A DNA stretch of 64,000 bases from Gammaproteobacteria bacterium (GCA_024275915.1 JAJRYG010000010.1:1-64000), one strand, 5' to 3'. Positions 32,682 through 44,587 are shown, counted from the first letter of the stretch. Notes: a model not told the origin generated them from the sequence alone. Numbers and translations are program-made.

Positions 32682-33905
32682 TTAACCGCCAACAACCTTG
32701 CCCATCTGGAAGATGGGCATGTACATGGCAATGACCAGGCCACCGATCAGACCACCAAGAATGGTCATGATCAGGGGTTCCAACAGGCTGCTCAGGCCAT
32801 CAACGGCATTGTCGACTTCCTCTTCGTAAAAGTCGGCAACCTTGGAAAGCATGGTGTCCATGGAACCGGCTTCCTCACCGATGGCGGTCATCTGCACCAC
32901 CATGTTGGGAAACAGGTCAGTCTGGCGCATGGCAACATTGAGCTGGGTACCGGTGGAGACTTCATCGCGCATGTGCCGGACGGCATCGCCGTAGACCACG
33001 TTACCAACGGCGCCGGCGACAGAGTCCATGGCCTCGACCAGCGGCACACCGGCTGCAAACATGGTGGCCAGGGTACGGGCAAAGCGGGCAATGGCGGCCT
33101 TGTTGAGAATCGGGCCAATAATGGGAGTTTTTAACAGGACCTTGTCAAGAAATACATTGAAACCTTTTGAACGGCGCTTGGCCTGGATGACACCGTAAAT
33201 GGCCAGACCTATCGAGCCAAATATGGCCCACCAGTAATTCTGGAAAATCTGTGACAGGTTGATGACAAACTTGGTAATGGCCGGCAGATCGGCACCAAAA
33301 CCCGCAAACAGCTTTTCGAATTCGGGAATGACGAAGATCATAAGGATGGCCGTAATGATGAATGAAACGACAATGACCGCTGTCGGGTAGAACAGGGCTT
33401 TTTTGATCTTGCCCTTGATGGCCTCGGTTTTTTCCTTGTAGGTGGCCACCTTGTCCAGAATGGTGTCCAGGATACCCGCATGTTCGCCGGCTCTTACCAG
33501 GTTGCAGTAGAGTTCATCGAACTGCATGGGATGCTTGGCGAGGGCTTCGGAGAGGTTGCTGCCCGATTCGATGTCCGACTTGATGGCAAGCAGCAGCTCC
33601 TGCATGCCCTTGTTTTCATGTCCACGGCCAATGATTTCGAAGGCCTGCACGAGAGGCACACCGGCATCCATCATGGTGGCCAGCTGGCGGCTGAAAATGG
33701 AGATTTCGGAAGCATTGATCTTGGTGCTGCCTCCGAACAGGGGTTTTGCCTTCTTTCTTACCCTGGTGGGGGTGATGCCCTGGCGGCGCAGACCCGCCTT
33801 GACGAGGTTGATGTTGCTGCCGGCAGTTTCCCCCTTGACCTTGTTGCCCTTGCTATCCTTTCCTTCCCAGACAAATTCTGTTTGTTTTTTTGCTGCTGTT
33901 GCCAT
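32682..33905 (-). CDS. pilC: Type IV pilus inner-membrane platform protein PilC
   Basis: FVWEGKDSKGNKVKGE...ISIFSRQLATMMDAGVPLVQAFEIIGRGHEN...ARFARTLATMFAAGVPLVEAMDSVAGAVGN (tandem T2SF domains). Confidence 0.95.
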   Translation of the reverse strand: MATAAKKQTEFVWEGKDSKGNKVKGETAGSNINLVKAGLRRQGITPTRVRKKAKPLFGGSTKINASEISIFSRQLATMMDAGVPLVQAFEIIGRGHENKGMQELLLAIKSDIESGSNLSEALAKHPMQFDELYCNLVRAGEHAGILDTILDKVATYKEKTEAIKGKIKKALFYPTAVIVVSFIITAILMIFVIPEFEKLFAGFGADLPAITKFVINLSQIFQNYWWAIFGSIGLAIYGVIQAKRRSKGFNVFLDKVLLKTPIIGPILNKAAIARFARTLATMFAAGVPLVEAMDSVAGAVGNVVYGDAVRHMRDEVSTGTQLNVAMRQTDLFPNMVVQMTAIGEEAGSMDTMLSKVADFYEEEVDNAVDGLSSLLEPLIMTILGGLIGGLVIAMYMPIFQMGKVVGG

Positions 33906-33908
33906 GGA

Positions 33909-35627
33909 TTATTCCTTCGTGACTCGGTTGACTTCGTCCAGACTGGTAATACCGTCTTTTACTTTTTTTAATCCGGATTTGCGCAAATCGGGAATGCCTT
34001 CCTTGTCGGCCTGTTCGGCCAGTTGCAGGGCGTTGCCCCCTTCCATGATGATTTGTCCCATCTTCTCGGAAATGGGCATGACCTGGTAGATGCCAACCCG
34101 GCCCTTGTAGCCTTCATTGCACTGATCGCAGCCATTGGGGCCATAGACCTTGACGCCCTTGCTGATTTCCTCGTCCGTGAAGCCTTCTTCCTTGAGAGCA
34201 CCGGCAGGGATCTCCAGTTCCTGCTTGCAGTGGGGACAGAGGCGTCGGCACAGTCGCTGGGCAACGATCAGGTTGATGGAGGAGGCAATGTTATACGGTG
34301 GAACCCCCATGTTCATGAGTCGGGTCAGGGTTTGCGGGGCGTCATTGGTGTGCAGGGTCGACAACACCATGTGACCGGTCTGTGAGGCCTTGATGGCGAT
34401 TTCAGCAGTTTCCAGGTCACGAATTTCCCCGACCAGGATGACGTCCGGATCCTGACGCAAAAAGGCGCGCAGGGCAGCCGGGAAATCCAGGCCCACCTTG
34501 GGGTTGACATGGACCTGGTTGACCCCGGCCAGGTTGATTTCAACCGGATCCTCGGCGGTGGAGATGTTGATATTGGGTTCGTTGAGAATATTGACGCCGG
34601 TATACAGGGTTACCGTTTTGCCACTGCCGGTCGGGCCGGTCACCAGCAACATGCCATAGGGTTTGTGCAGGGCGGTGAGAAACAGCTGTTTCTGCTCCTC
34701 CTCGAAACCGAGGGCGTCGACGCCGAGTTTGGCCGAGTTGGGGTCGAGGATACGCAGAACGATTTTTTCCCCAAACAGGGTGGGGCAGGTATTGACACGA
34801 AAATCGATCGAACGGCTTTTTGACAGATTCATCTTGATGCGGCCATCCTGGGGAATCCGTCGTTCGGAAATATCCAGGCGTGACATGACTTTCAGGCGTG
34901 CCGACAGGCGTGGCGACATAGCCACCGGGGGGGAGGCGATTTCCTTGAGAATACCGTCGATGCGCAGCCTCACCCGGTAGGATTTTTCGTAAGGTTCAAA
35001 ATGAATGTCCGAGGCACCCTTGCCGATGGCATCGAGCATCACCTTGTTGACGAAGCGCACCACGGGGGCATCATCGGCCTCCGATTCGGTCACTTCCGGG
35101 CCGGCATTGTCACCTTCATCGGCAAATTCCACATCCTCGAGGTCCGAGTCACCCGCCAGATCCGCCAGGGTCGAGTCGTTGGCCTCCATGGCCTTGTCGA
35201 TGCTACGGCTGAGCTTGTCGTCCTCGACCAGGATCGACTCGGTGTTCATGCCCACGTGGAACTTGATTTCATCCAGGGCCTGCAGATTCGTGGGATCGGA
35301 GACGGCGACAAACAGGCGATTGCCCCGTTTGAATATGGGCAGGGTGCGGTGCTTGCGAACCAGGGATTCCTTGACCAGCTTGACGACATCCGGTTCCAGT
35401 TCCACGACGTCCAGATCGAGCAGAGGGACACCGAATTCATCCGAGGCGGACTGGGCTATATTGCGACTGTCGACTATTTTCTTGTCGACAAGGTAGGAGA
35501 CGAAGGAAGTTTTCTGTTTGTTGGCCGCTTCGTAGGCTTCCTGGGCCTGACTGTCACTGAGCAGACCATCCTGCACCAGCTTTCTGGCCAAGCCACTAAA
35601 CTGAATTTTTGTTCCGGGTGTTGCCAT
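33909..35627 (-). CDS. pilB: Type IV pilus extension ATPase PilB
   Basis: VTGPTGSGKTVTLYTGVNILN (Walker A), RAFLRQDPDVILVGEIRDLETAEIAIKASQTGHMVLSTLHTNDA, CPHCKQELE...CDQCNEGYKGR. Confidence 0.96.
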   Translation of the reverse strand: MATPGTKIQFSGLARKLVQDGLLSDSQAQEAYEAANKQKTSFVSYLVDKKIVDSRNIAQSASDEFGVPLLDLDVVELEPDVVKLVKESLVRKHRTLPIFKRGNRLFVAVSDPTNLQALDEIKFHVGMNTESILVEDDKLSRSIDKAMEANDSTLADLAGDSDLEDVEFADEGDNAGPEVTESEADDAPVVRFVNKVMLDAIGKGASDIHFEPYEKSYRVRLRIDGILKEIASPPVAMSPRLSARLKVMSRLDISERRIPQDGRIKMNLSKSRSIDFRVNTCPTLFGEKIVLRILDPNSAKLGVDALGFEEEQKQLFLTALHKPYGMLLVTGPTGSGKTVTLYTGVNILNEPNINISTAEDPVEINLAGVNQVHVNPKVGLDFPAALRAFLRQDPDVILVGEIRDLETAEIAIKASQTGHMVLSTLHTNDAPQTLTRLMNMGVPPYNIASSINLIVAQRLCRRLCPHCKQELEIPAGALKEEGFTDEEISKGVKVYGPNGCDQCNEGYKGRVGIYQVMPISEKMGQIIMEGGNALQLAEQADKEGIPDLRKSGLKKVKDGITSLDEVNRVTKE

Positions 35628-35846
35628 TGTCGAATAGTCGGTTGTCTATTAAAAATTATCGTCAGGGAAAGAAAAATGGATTTCACCAAACCATAATACT
35701 ATATCGTATTGAATCGTAAATAATTGAGTCTGATTTTGGACTGGTTTTACAGCAAAATGCTACATGATATCTAAGGAATATAGCATAAGCCCTTGATATT
35801 AAAAACTAATACTCTTCAAAAGTGTGAAATGGAACCCGGCAAAATG

Positions 35847-37682
35847 TCATTTCCCGGGTAATTTCGACAGTTTTTCCAGCATTTGCCTTGCGGACCGGTC
35901 GTTGGGCTCGATTTTAAGCACTTTCCGATACATGTCGATGGCCAGTGGAAAATTCCCCATGGTGACCGCCGTATCAGCGATGCCATGGTAGCCCGATGTC
36001 CGGTTGGGAAGGATCCGGGCAACCACGACAAAATCCTGGATGGCCCGATCCGGCTGATTGCTCTCCAAGTACAGATAGCCACGCTTGATTCTTGCGTAGG
36101 CATTGTTGGGATCATAGGCCAGAATCGAGTTGATGGGCTGGATTGCCGTTTCATAAGTCGCCTCGCATTTGATGTAGGCAAAGGGGGTCAGCAGCAAGGC
36201 ATCATAATTGAGCGTGGGGTCGACCTGACCGGCAATGGCCAGCGCGCTGTCACAGTCATTCATTTTCATCGACAGTTCCAGTGCTTTTACCTGCGCACTG
36301 TTGTGGAGCAATTTATTATAAAAAGTACCATTGATGAAAAAAACAGTGAGCAGAATCAGACCAGCCACCACGACGATTCCTGAGTGTATCTTGATTCGTT
36401 TCAACGGTTTGAGTATTCCAGACAAGCCGGTGACCACACCCATGATCAGCCACAATAGGATGGCAGAGCCGGGTAGATGCAGCGGGAAACTCAGCATGGC
36501 ATGAACAGCAAAGGCCGAGAGTGCAAGCAGGCAACCCAGGCCCAGAAGACGGACGGTGTTTTCGGTTTGCATGTTGACGAGCCTGAAGGCGTTGGCCATG
36601 GTGACATAGAAAATGGCCAGTATCAGCAGCAGGCCTGGTAGCCCCAGTTCTGCTACCGTCTGCAACAGGTCATTGTGCAGGTGAATCATGTACATGCTTT
36701 CTGACATGGATATAAGGGGCACAACCGCGAACAGGTACGGGCGAAATGCCAACATGAATGATCCCAGACCAGAGCCGCCAAGCAGGTTGTCCTCGATCAT
36801 TGGTACAGAATTGGCATAGGCACGCAGACGGATCTCCATGCCCATGTCTAGTGCTGAAACCTGACGTTTACTGGCCAGCTGTTCGAGTTCCGATGACATC
36901 TGAAAGATCAGGACAGGCAGAAGCAGGGCGAGAATAACGGGAACCAGCCGATCTTTGCCACGGGTAAAAAACAGTTTTCTGAAATCTGCATTGCGATAGA
37001 GAACGAACAGCAACACCAGCATGGTCACAAGCAGGGCCAGCCAGCTCGCTCGGGAATGGATCAGCACCCAGTAGCTGAAACACAGGCCGAACAACAAGGC
37101 AGTCAGCCAGATGTCCCGGGTTTGCCTGGCAATGAAGATCAGGATGAAGGCCAAGGGCGTAGCCAGATCAAGAAACATGGCGGCAAAATTCTTGTTGCCA
37201 AAGGTGGCCGCCGGTGGCGCGTATTGCATGTAATCGAAAGGATTGAAGCCGAGGATCTGCAACAAACCGATGATGGAGATGAGTGCCGCACCCGTCACGC
37301 CCGAGACTATGAGCGTCAGGGCACCTGTCACCGTCACAGAAAACTGCATAGCGGCAATGCCCAGCAAAATGAGGGCAAGAAGTTTGATACTGGTTTGCAG
37401 GGTATTGACTGGATCAATACTCCACAAATACGTGCTTGCTCCCCAAGCTAGCAGCAATATCGCGAGGCTGAACAACTTGTGCCAGTATAGTGCAGAGTGA
37501 TATCGCCAGCTATACAACAACACCGAAAGTAGAAGTAGCGGCGAAAAAAGTGCAAGTGCCGTCCAGCGGGGCAGAGAAGCGATATCTCTCAGGGATTCAG
37601 TATAAACAAGAGGCTGGACGAGCAGAAAAACAGCAAACAGAAACAGAATGGCCTTGCTGTATGTGGGGCTGGCCTCGGACAT
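35847..37682 (-). CDS. O-antigen ligase / PglL-type oligosaccharyltransferase-like membrane protein with C-terminal TPR region
   Basis: Many TM segments, Wzy_C-like region (GGSGLGSFMLAFRPYLF...MIHLHNDLLQTVAELGLPGLLLILAIF), then TPR-like repeats (ARIKRGYLYLESNQPDRAIQDF, ADTAVTMGNFPLAIDMYRKVLKIEP). Adjacent to two pilin genes. Confidence 0.75.
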   Translation of the reverse strand: MSEASPTYSKAILFLFAVFLLVQPLVYTESLRDIASLPRWTALALFSPLLLLSVLLYSWRYHSALYWHKLFSLAILLLAWGASTYLWSIDPVNTLQTSIKLLALILLGIAAMQFSVTVTGALTLIVSGVTGAALISIIGLLQILGFNPFDYMQYAPPAATFGNKNFAAMFLDLATPLAFILIFIARQTRDIWLTALLFGLCFSYWVLIHSRASWLALLVTMLVLLFVLYRNADFRKLFFTRGKDRLVPVILALLLPVLIFQMSSELEQLASKRQVSALDMGMEIRLRAYANSVPMIEDNLLGGSGLGSFMLAFRPYLFAVVPLISMSESMYMIHLHNDLLQTVAELGLPGLLLILAIFYVTMANAFRLVNMQTENTVRLLGLGCLLALSAFAVHAMLSFPLHLPGSAILLWLIMGVVTGLSGILKPLKRIKIHSGIVVVAGLILLTVFFINGTFYNKLLHNSAQVKALELSMKMNDCDSALAIAGQVDPTLNYDALLLTPFAYIKCEATYETAIQPINSILAYDPNNAYARIKRGYLYLESNQPDRAIQDFVVVARILPNRTSGYHGIADTAVTMGNFPLAIDMYRKVLKIEPNDRSARQMLEKLSKLPGK

Positions 37683-37762
37683 CAGTGTCTGTCGTCAGCG
37701 TGGTGAGCGGAATATGATGGTATGGGGTTGATCATCGAAACCAACCAGGACAATTTGACAAT

Positions 37763-38158
37763 TTAGTTATTGTAAAAGAAAGATACCGAGGTGGGAACCT
37801 TGTCGCCCTTGCCTTGAGCCCGGACATAAAACTTTGTTCCCGAGGCATTTGTCGAAACGGTGTAGGCAAACTGAAAATCGGCTGTGCCACTTTCAGGTAT
37901 CCAGTAGGTATCCAGCGATCCATCTGTTGTAGAGGCTGTTGAGCCAGCTGCAGGGAAATAACTGTTGTTTTCGAGAAAATATTCCTCTTCGGCCATCTTG
38001 ATGTCACTGATGTTATACCAGGCCTCGGTTTCCCTGGCTGTGGAAATATAACCGGAATACATGGGAATAGCGATGGAAGATATAACGGCAATGATGGCCA
38101 TGGCCATCAGCAGTTCAATCAGGGTTACGCCGTATTGTTTGACTGAAAAGGTATTCAT
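37763..38158 (-). CDS. Type IV pilin-like protein (second pilin)
   Basis: MNTFSVKQYG|VTLIELLMAMAIIAVISSIAIPMYSGYISTARETEAWYNISDIKMAEEEYFLENNSYF. Class III signal with Glu5. Start 38158 inside ORF 37763..38206. Confidence 0.88.
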   Translation of the reverse strand: MNTFSVKQYGVTLIELLMAMAIIAVISSIAIPMYSGYISTARETEAWYNISDIKMAEEEYFLENNSYFPAAGSTASTTDGSLDTYWIPESGTADFQFAYTVSTNASGTKFYVRAQGKGDKVPTSVSFFYNN

Positions 38159-38193
38159 GGGTATTTCTGCCTGGCGTTTTTGTAAAATACGAA

Positions 38194-38223
38194 ACAGGTG
38201 GCCCATTAAAATGGGCCACCTGT
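38194..38223 (-). terminator. Perfect 13-bp hairpin between the pilA-like gene and the downstream pilin; candidate attenuator or mRNA-stabilising element
   Basis: ACAGGTGGCCCAT-TAAA-ATGGGCCACCTGT. On the minus strand it is followed by TTTCG, a short T tract. Confidence 0.6.
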
Positions 38224-38237
38224 CCCCGGTTTACATC

Positions 38238-38711
38238 TTAGTCAAGAGTGAACGTGACTGGATCTGTTGTGCCTGTCGGGTAAGTGAGACCAGAAATGGG
38301 GTTCAGAGTGACATTGACTCCGGCACCTGTTCTTGGGCAGCCCGTGGCGGTGAAGGCAGTGCCAGATGCCGTGATGTCGACAGCAACGGTTCCCTGAGTT
38401 GTGACACCGGTACCAACGAAGGCATCTGATACGGCGCCACCGATGGCGCGTTTGCCGCCTTCGTTCAGTTCAGCGATAACTTTCGTGATAGACGGACTAG
38501 AAGAATTATAGGTACAGTTACCACCGGCCTGGCCCTTGGCATATTCGTTACGAATAAAGCGCACGGCGATGTCCTTGTTGTCCACATGGGAGTTGATCTG
38601 TGAACGGCTGATGTAGCCCTGGTAGGCCGGGATGGCGATGGCGGCCAGAATACCGATGATCGCGACGACGATCATCAGTTCGATAAGGGTAAAACCTTGA
38701 GTACGTTTCAT
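38238..38711 (-). CDS. pilA: Major type IV pilin PilA-like
   Basis: [44 protein letters not shown]..., with a Cys pair (GGNCTYN...TGCPRTG). Start 38711 inside ORF 38238..38765. Confidence 0.93.
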   Translation of the reverse strand: MKRTQGFTLIELMIVVAIIGILAAIAIPAYQGYISRSQINSHVDNKDIAVRFIRNEYAKGQAGGNCTYNSSSPSITKVIAELNEGGKRAIGGAVSDAFVGTGVTTQGTVAVDITASGTAFTATGCPRTGAGVNVTLNPISGLTYPTGTTDPVTFTLD

Positions 38712-38789
38712 GTTGGGACTCTCCACTACTTTAGTTTGATTGAAAAAACTGTCGACCAGGTTCACCCTGATCTGCGTTGGTTATTGTCT

Positions 38790-38805
38790 AGCAGGTTGCG
38801 TGCCA
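38790..38805 (-). promoter_or_regulatory. Sigma54 (RpoN) -24/-12 promoter upstream of pilA
   Basis: Minus strand TGGCACGCAACCTGCT: GG and GC elements separated by 10 nt, about 80 bp upstream of the pilA start. Confidence 0.75.
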
Positions 38806-38934
38806 GAATTTATTTTTTTCTTGTCATTGAATATATCATTCGGCGAAACAGTAACTTACAGGCCCGTCCGATGCAATGGCGGGTTATACAAAGGTGACAA
38901 TTTCCGTTGTCGTCTTTCCGCCTTGTGTCAGCTT

Positions 38935-38961
38935 GTGACAAAAATGGTCACTTTTTGTCAC
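38935..38961. promoter_or_regulatory. Perfect 10-bp inverted repeat; candidate PilR enhancer site
   Basis: GTGACAAAAA-tggtcac-TTTTTGTCAC, 130-156 bp upstream of the sigma54 element. Further GTGACA/TGTCA half-sites at ~38894 and ~38926. Confidence 0.5.
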
Positions 38962-38985
38962 GGTCAAGACGGAGTTGGCCTGATT

Positions 38986-40338
<1,353 letters not shown>

Positions 40339-40401
40339 GTCGCTCTCTTGTATTTATATTGTGATGCTCGTTGCAAAAAGTACGGTTTTTGCCCTCATAT
40401 T

Positions 40402-42054
40402 TTAATGCATGTGCCGGCGCGGATCCTGGAAGCTGAGGCGAAAACAGCTGCCCTGGCTGGCCAGGGACAGGTAATTCAGGCGGGCCTGATTGCATTCCGC
40501 CAGTTCCCGGGAGATATAGAGCCCCAGGCCGCTGCCACTGCTGGAGGTGGTATAAAAAGGCTCGAAAATGTGGTTGGCCGTTTCCTCATCGATACCGCTG
40601 CCATGATCGATGACGTCGATATGAGGGCGGCTCAGGTCCAGGCTCAGGCCACCACGAATGATGACCTTCGGATTGCGCTGGTTCGGGTTGCTGTGGCGCA
40701 GGGCATTTTCACACAGATTGGTGAGGATTTGCTGGAAATGGGTAACATCGAAACGGATCTGGATGCTGTCCGGCTCGATGAGCACGCCAATGGTATCCGC
40801 CGCTTCCTGACGGTTGTGGAGAAAGTCCCGGACAAAATTCTGTACGAAGCTTTTCAGCTCGATCAACTCCGGCTGGGTCTTGGTGCGCCGGCCCAGCTGC
40901 AGCACACTCTCGATGATGGTATTCATGCGACTGGACTGATCCTTGATGATGCGAGTCAGACGGGCGTCCTTTTCATCGATGTTGGGGGATTCGGCTAGCA
41001 GTTGTCCGGCATGGCTGATGGCGCCCAGCGGGTTGCGGATTTCGTGGGCGATACTGGCGGTCAGGCGGCCCAGAGAGGCCAGCTGCAGTTGCTGGGCCTT
41101 TTGTTCCATGGCCGAGGTGTCTTCGAGAAAAATCAGCGTACCTTTCTGGTTTTTGGGATCTTTCTGGCTCAGTCGGGCAAAACGGGGCATGACGTTGGCG
41201 TAGCTCGAGGAGGGCTGGATGACGGAGGACGGGGTATCGGGGTTGTCGTTCCATTTCTCCAGTTGCCGGGCCAAGGGCATGGAGATGTTGTGCAGATCCG
41301 GTGCCCCCGCCGTGGAGGGCATGCCCAGCATGTACCAGGCAGATTCATTGATCAGTCGAACCCGGTTGTCACCATCGATGACCACGATGCCGGTTTGCAT
41401 GCGTTGAATGATGTGCTCGGTCAGCTCCGCCATGTTGGCCAGATCCAGGCCACGCTTTTCGGCCAGCGCCTCGCTCTCGCGGATTTTTCGCGCAAACAGG
41501 CGAGCCACCACGGCGGTGACGAACAGGGTCAGGCCGAGAAAACCGGCCTGGGTGTAGCTGCCACTTGCCGACAGGCCGGTGTATTCACTGTAGGACTGCT
41601 CGGTCAGCACCGCCAGGGTGACGAGGGAAACGAAAAACAGGGAATAACGGCCACCCAGCACCACACTGGCACCGGTCACGGTGATGATCAGCAGGTTGCC
41701 GACCCCGCTGCTGACGCCACCGCTGGAGTGCATCAGCAAGAGGATGGCGATCACATCCACGCCCAGTTGCAGGCTCGTCTGCATGCCAAAACCGGGCTGC
41801 CGCCAGCGCAGCATCAGGGTAAAGGCGACACTCAGGGCCAGATAGCCCATGGAAGTGGCAAAAAACAGGTCAGGGTTGCTGCTGCCCAGTGGCGGGAACA
41901 GCTGGTCAGTAAAGTACAGAGCACTGAAGAAAAAACTGATCAGAAAACGAAAGGCGTTGAGAAACTCCAGCGGTTTCCAGGTGTAGGAGGCTTCGTCGAC
42001 AACCCCCGGGTTCACATGGGGATGGATATCAAATATTTTTTTTGCGGAGGACAT
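40402..42054 (-). CDS. pilS: Sensor histidine kinase PilS
   Basis: Six-TM N-terminus, PAS-like region, H-box SIAHEIRNPLGAISHAGQLL, N-box LTNLCENALRHS, G1 DHGSGID, G2 SGSGLGLYIS; upstream of pilR. Confidence 0.94.
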   Translation of the reverse strand: MSSAKKIFDIHPHVNPGVVDEASYTWKPLEFLNAFRFLISFFFSALYFTDQLFPPLGSSNPDLFFATSMGYLALSVAFTLMLRWRQPGFGMQTSLQLGVDVIAILLLMHSSGGVSSGVGNLLIITVTGASVVLGGRYSLFFVSLVTLAVLTEQSYSEYTGLSASGSYTQAGFLGLTLFVTAVVARLFARKIRESEALAEKRGLDLANMAELTEHIIQRMQTGIVVIDGDNRVRLINESAWYMLGMPSTAGAPDLHNISMPLARQLEKWNDNPDTPSSVIQPSSSYANVMPRFARLSQKDPKNQKGTLIFLEDTSAMEQKAQQLQLASLGRLTASIAHEIRNPLGAISHAGQLLAESPNIDEKDARLTRIIKDQSSRMNTIIESVLQLGRRTKTQPELIELKSFVQNFVRDFLHNRQEAADTIGVLIEPDSIQIRFDVTHFQQILTNLCENALRHSNPNQRNPKVIIRGGLSLDLSRPHIDVIDHGSGIDEETANHIFEPFYTTSSSGSGLGLYISRELAECNQARLNYLSLASQGSCFRLSFQDPRRHMH

Positions 42055-42097
42055 GATGAAAGGAACGGAATTCAGTCGGCGGAGTCAACCTGCCTGT

Positions 42098-42346
42098 TCA
42101 CGGCTGCTGCTTGCTTTGCCGGTAATGTTGCTCACTGCAGTACCAGCGGCCGTTGTGCCGGATGGCTTCGTTCTGGGGCAGGTGGACCTCGCAGAACTCA
42201 CAGCGCACCATGTTTTCCACCTTGCCTTTCGTCGACGGGGCATTTTTCTGCTTGTTCTGCTCCAGTGTATTCAGCCAGCGTTTGACAAAACGATAGAGCA
42301 ACAGGGCGAGGATGACAATAATTGCAACGCGGATCAAGCCAGACAT
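42098..42346 (-). CDS. Small PP0621-family membrane protein with Cys-rich C-terminus
   Basis: N-terminal TM, MVRCEFCEVHLPQNEAIRHNGRWYCSEQHYRQ (CxxC-H-C-H). Confidence 0.75.
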   Translation of the reverse strand: MSGLIRVAIIVILALLLYRFVKRWLNTLEQNKQKNAPSTKGKVENMVRCEFCEVHLPQNEAIRHNGRWYCSEQHYRQSKQQP

Positions 42347-42522
42347 AATAGTGTGGATTCCATGAATTGTTTACCTGACTGAATCATAACGTATTATTGG
42401 CCGTCAGGTTCGAAATTAGCGCCATGATTGGAAAAGGCTGTTTTTCAGCGACCTGATCCCGCGTTTTTTGCGCAGGCCGGGTTTTTGCTTCACAATATCT
42501 GCAAGCCAATGCGGAAAACATT

Positions 42523-43689
42523 ATGAATCTTCACGAATATCAGGCAAAAAATCTTTTCAGGGAATACGGCATCCCGGTTCCCGATGGCAGGGTGGTCGAC
42601 TCCGCCGAGGCGGCGCATGAGGCTGCCCGTTCGCTGGGGGGCAGTCAGTGGATGGTCAAGGCCCAGGTCCATGCCGGCGGCCGTGGCAAGGGCGGGGGGA
42701 TCAGGAAGGCCGACAGTGAAGCGGCCCTGCACGAGGCCGTGAACGGCCTGCTCGGCAGCCGCCTGGTGACGCCGCAGACCTCGGCCGAGGGTCAGCCGGT
42801 CAACCAGGTGCTGATCGAAACCCCCACCGGCATCGAGCGCGAACTGTATCTGGGCATGCTGGTGGATCGGGCCCGGGAACGGGTGGTGTGCATGGCCTCC
42901 GAAGCCGGTGGCATGGATATCGAGGACGTGGCGCGGCGCACGCCGGAGAAGATCATCACCCTGGAAATCAATCCGGTGGCCGGCATGCAGGCCTTCCAGT
43001 GCCGGCAAATGGCCTTCCGGCTTGGCCTGGCTGCACAGATCAAGGAACTTTCGCGGATCATGCAGGGCCTGTATCAATTGTTCATCAACAACGATCTCGC
43101 TCTGGTGGAAATCAACCCACTGGTGGTGAGCAACCAAGGCCGGCTGCTGGCGCTGGATGCAAAAATCAACATCGACGACAATGCCCTGTACCGCCGGCCC
43201 GGCCTGCGCGAATTGCGCGACATCAGCCAGGAAGACGAGCGGGAATACCAGGCCCAGCAGCACGAACTGAATTATGTCAGTCTCGACGGCGACATCGGCT
43301 GCATGGTCAACGGTGCCGGCCTGGCCATGGCCACCATGGATCTCATTCAGCTGCAGGGCGGCAGGCCGGCCAATTTTCTCGATGTGGGCGGCGGCACCAC
43401 CGCCGAGCGTGTGGCCGAAGCCTTCAAGCTCATCGTTTCCGACCACAAGGTCAAAGCCATTCTGGTGAACATTTTCGGTGGCATCGTGCGCTGTGACCTG
43501 ATTGCCGAAGGCATCATCCAGGCCGTAAAGGGGGTGGGGCTGAACCAGCCTGTGGTGGTGCGTCTGGAAGGCACCAATGTGGAACGGGGCCGGCAACTGC
43601 TGGAAGACAGTGGACTGGGGATCACATCCTCCGAAGACCTGACCGAAGCGGCCCACACCGTGGTGGCAGCAGCAGGAGGACAGGGCTGA
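42523..43689 (+). CDS. sucC: Succinyl-CoA ligase (ADP-forming) beta subunit
   Basis: [24 protein letters not shown]...[17 protein letters not shown]...[21 protein letters not shown]...[18 protein letters not shown]. Confidence 0.97.
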   Translation: MNLHEYQAKNLFREYGIPVPDGRVVDSAEAAHEAARSLGGSQWMVKAQVHAGGRGKGGGIRKADSEAALHEAVNGLLGSRLVTPQTSAEGQPVNQVLIETPTGIERELYLGMLVDRARERVVCMASEAGGMDIEDVARRTPEKIITLEINPVAGMQAFQCRQMAFRLGLAAQIKELSRIMQGLYQLFINNDLALVEINPLVVSNQGRLLALDAKINIDDNALYRRPGLRELRDISQEDEREYQAQQHELNYVSLDGDIGCMVNGAGLAMATMDLIQLQGGRPANFLDVGGGTTAERVAEAFKLIVSDHKVKAILVNIFGGIVRCDLIAEGIIQAVKGVGLNQPVVVRLEGTNVERGRQLLEDSGLGITSSEDLTEAAHTVVAAAGGQG

Positions 43690-44561
43690 TGGCGATTCTC
43701 ATCGACAAGGACACCCGGGTAATCTGCCAGGGCTTTACCGGCAAGCAGGGCAGCTTTCATTCCGAACAGGCCATTGCCTATGGCACCAAGCTGGTGGGTG
43801 GCGTGACCCCGGGCAAGGGTGGCCAGACCCACTTGGAACGGCCGGTGTTCGATACGGTTCACGATGCGGTGGCCGAAACCGGCGCCAGCGCAACGATGAT
43901 CTACGTGCCCGCGGCCTTTGCCGCCGATGCGATTCTGGAAGCGGCCGATGCCGGCATCGACGTGATTGTCTGCATCACCGAAGGCATTCCGGTGCAGGAC
44001 ATGATCAAGGTGAAAATGGTGCTGGCTGAAACCGGTGCCTCGCTCATCGGGCCCAATTGCCCGGGTATCATCACCCCCGGACAGTGCAAGATCGGCATCA
44101 TGCCCGGAGCCATTCACCAGCCCGGCGGCATCGGCATCGTTTCCCGTTCTGGTACCCTGACCTACGAAGCCGTGCACCAGACTACCGAGGTGGGGCTGGG
44201 GCAGTCCACCTGTGTGGGCATCGGCGGCGATCCCATACACGGCCTGGAATTCATCGACTGTCTGGAAATGTTCGAGGCCGATCCGGACACCCGCGGCATC
44301 ATCATGGTGGGAGAAATCGGTGGCAGCGCCGAGGAAGAGGCAGCCGAATACATCCATGCGCACGTCAGCAAGCCGGTGGTGGCCTATATCGCCGGGGTGA
44401 CGGCGCCCAAAGGCAAGCGCATGGGCCATGCCGGGGCGATCATCTCCGGTGGCAAGGGTACCGCGGAGGGCAAGTTTGCCGCGCTGGAAGCCGCCGGCGT
44501 CACGGTAACCCGTTCTCCAGCACAAATGGGCACCCACATGCGTGAGCTGCTGCCGGACTGA
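43689..44561 (+). CDS. sucD: Succinyl-CoA ligase alpha subunit
   Basis: [49 protein letters not shown]...[20 protein letters not shown]...[17 protein letters not shown]. Confidence 0.97.
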   Translation: MAILIDKDTRVICQGFTGKQGSFHSEQAIAYGTKLVGGVTPGKGGQTHLERPVFDTVHDAVAETGASATMIYVPAAFAADAILEAADAGIDVIVCITEGIPVQDMIKVKMVLAETGASLIGPNCPGIITPGQCKIGIMPGAIHQPGGIGIVSRSGTLTYEAVHQTTEVGLGQSTCVGIGGDPIHGLEFIDCLEMFEADPDTRGIIMVGEIGGSAEEEAAEYIHAHVSKPVVAYIAGVTAPKGKRMGHAGAIISGGKGTAEGKFAALEAAGVTVTRSPAQMGTHMRELLPD

Positions 44562-44587
44562 TTTTTCCAGCTCAGACATTATTCAAC

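Noticed and set aside
41002-42285. 427-aa plus-strand ORF opposite pilS
   Set aside because: Shadow ORF; the minus strand encodes PilS with H, N, G1 and G2 boxes.
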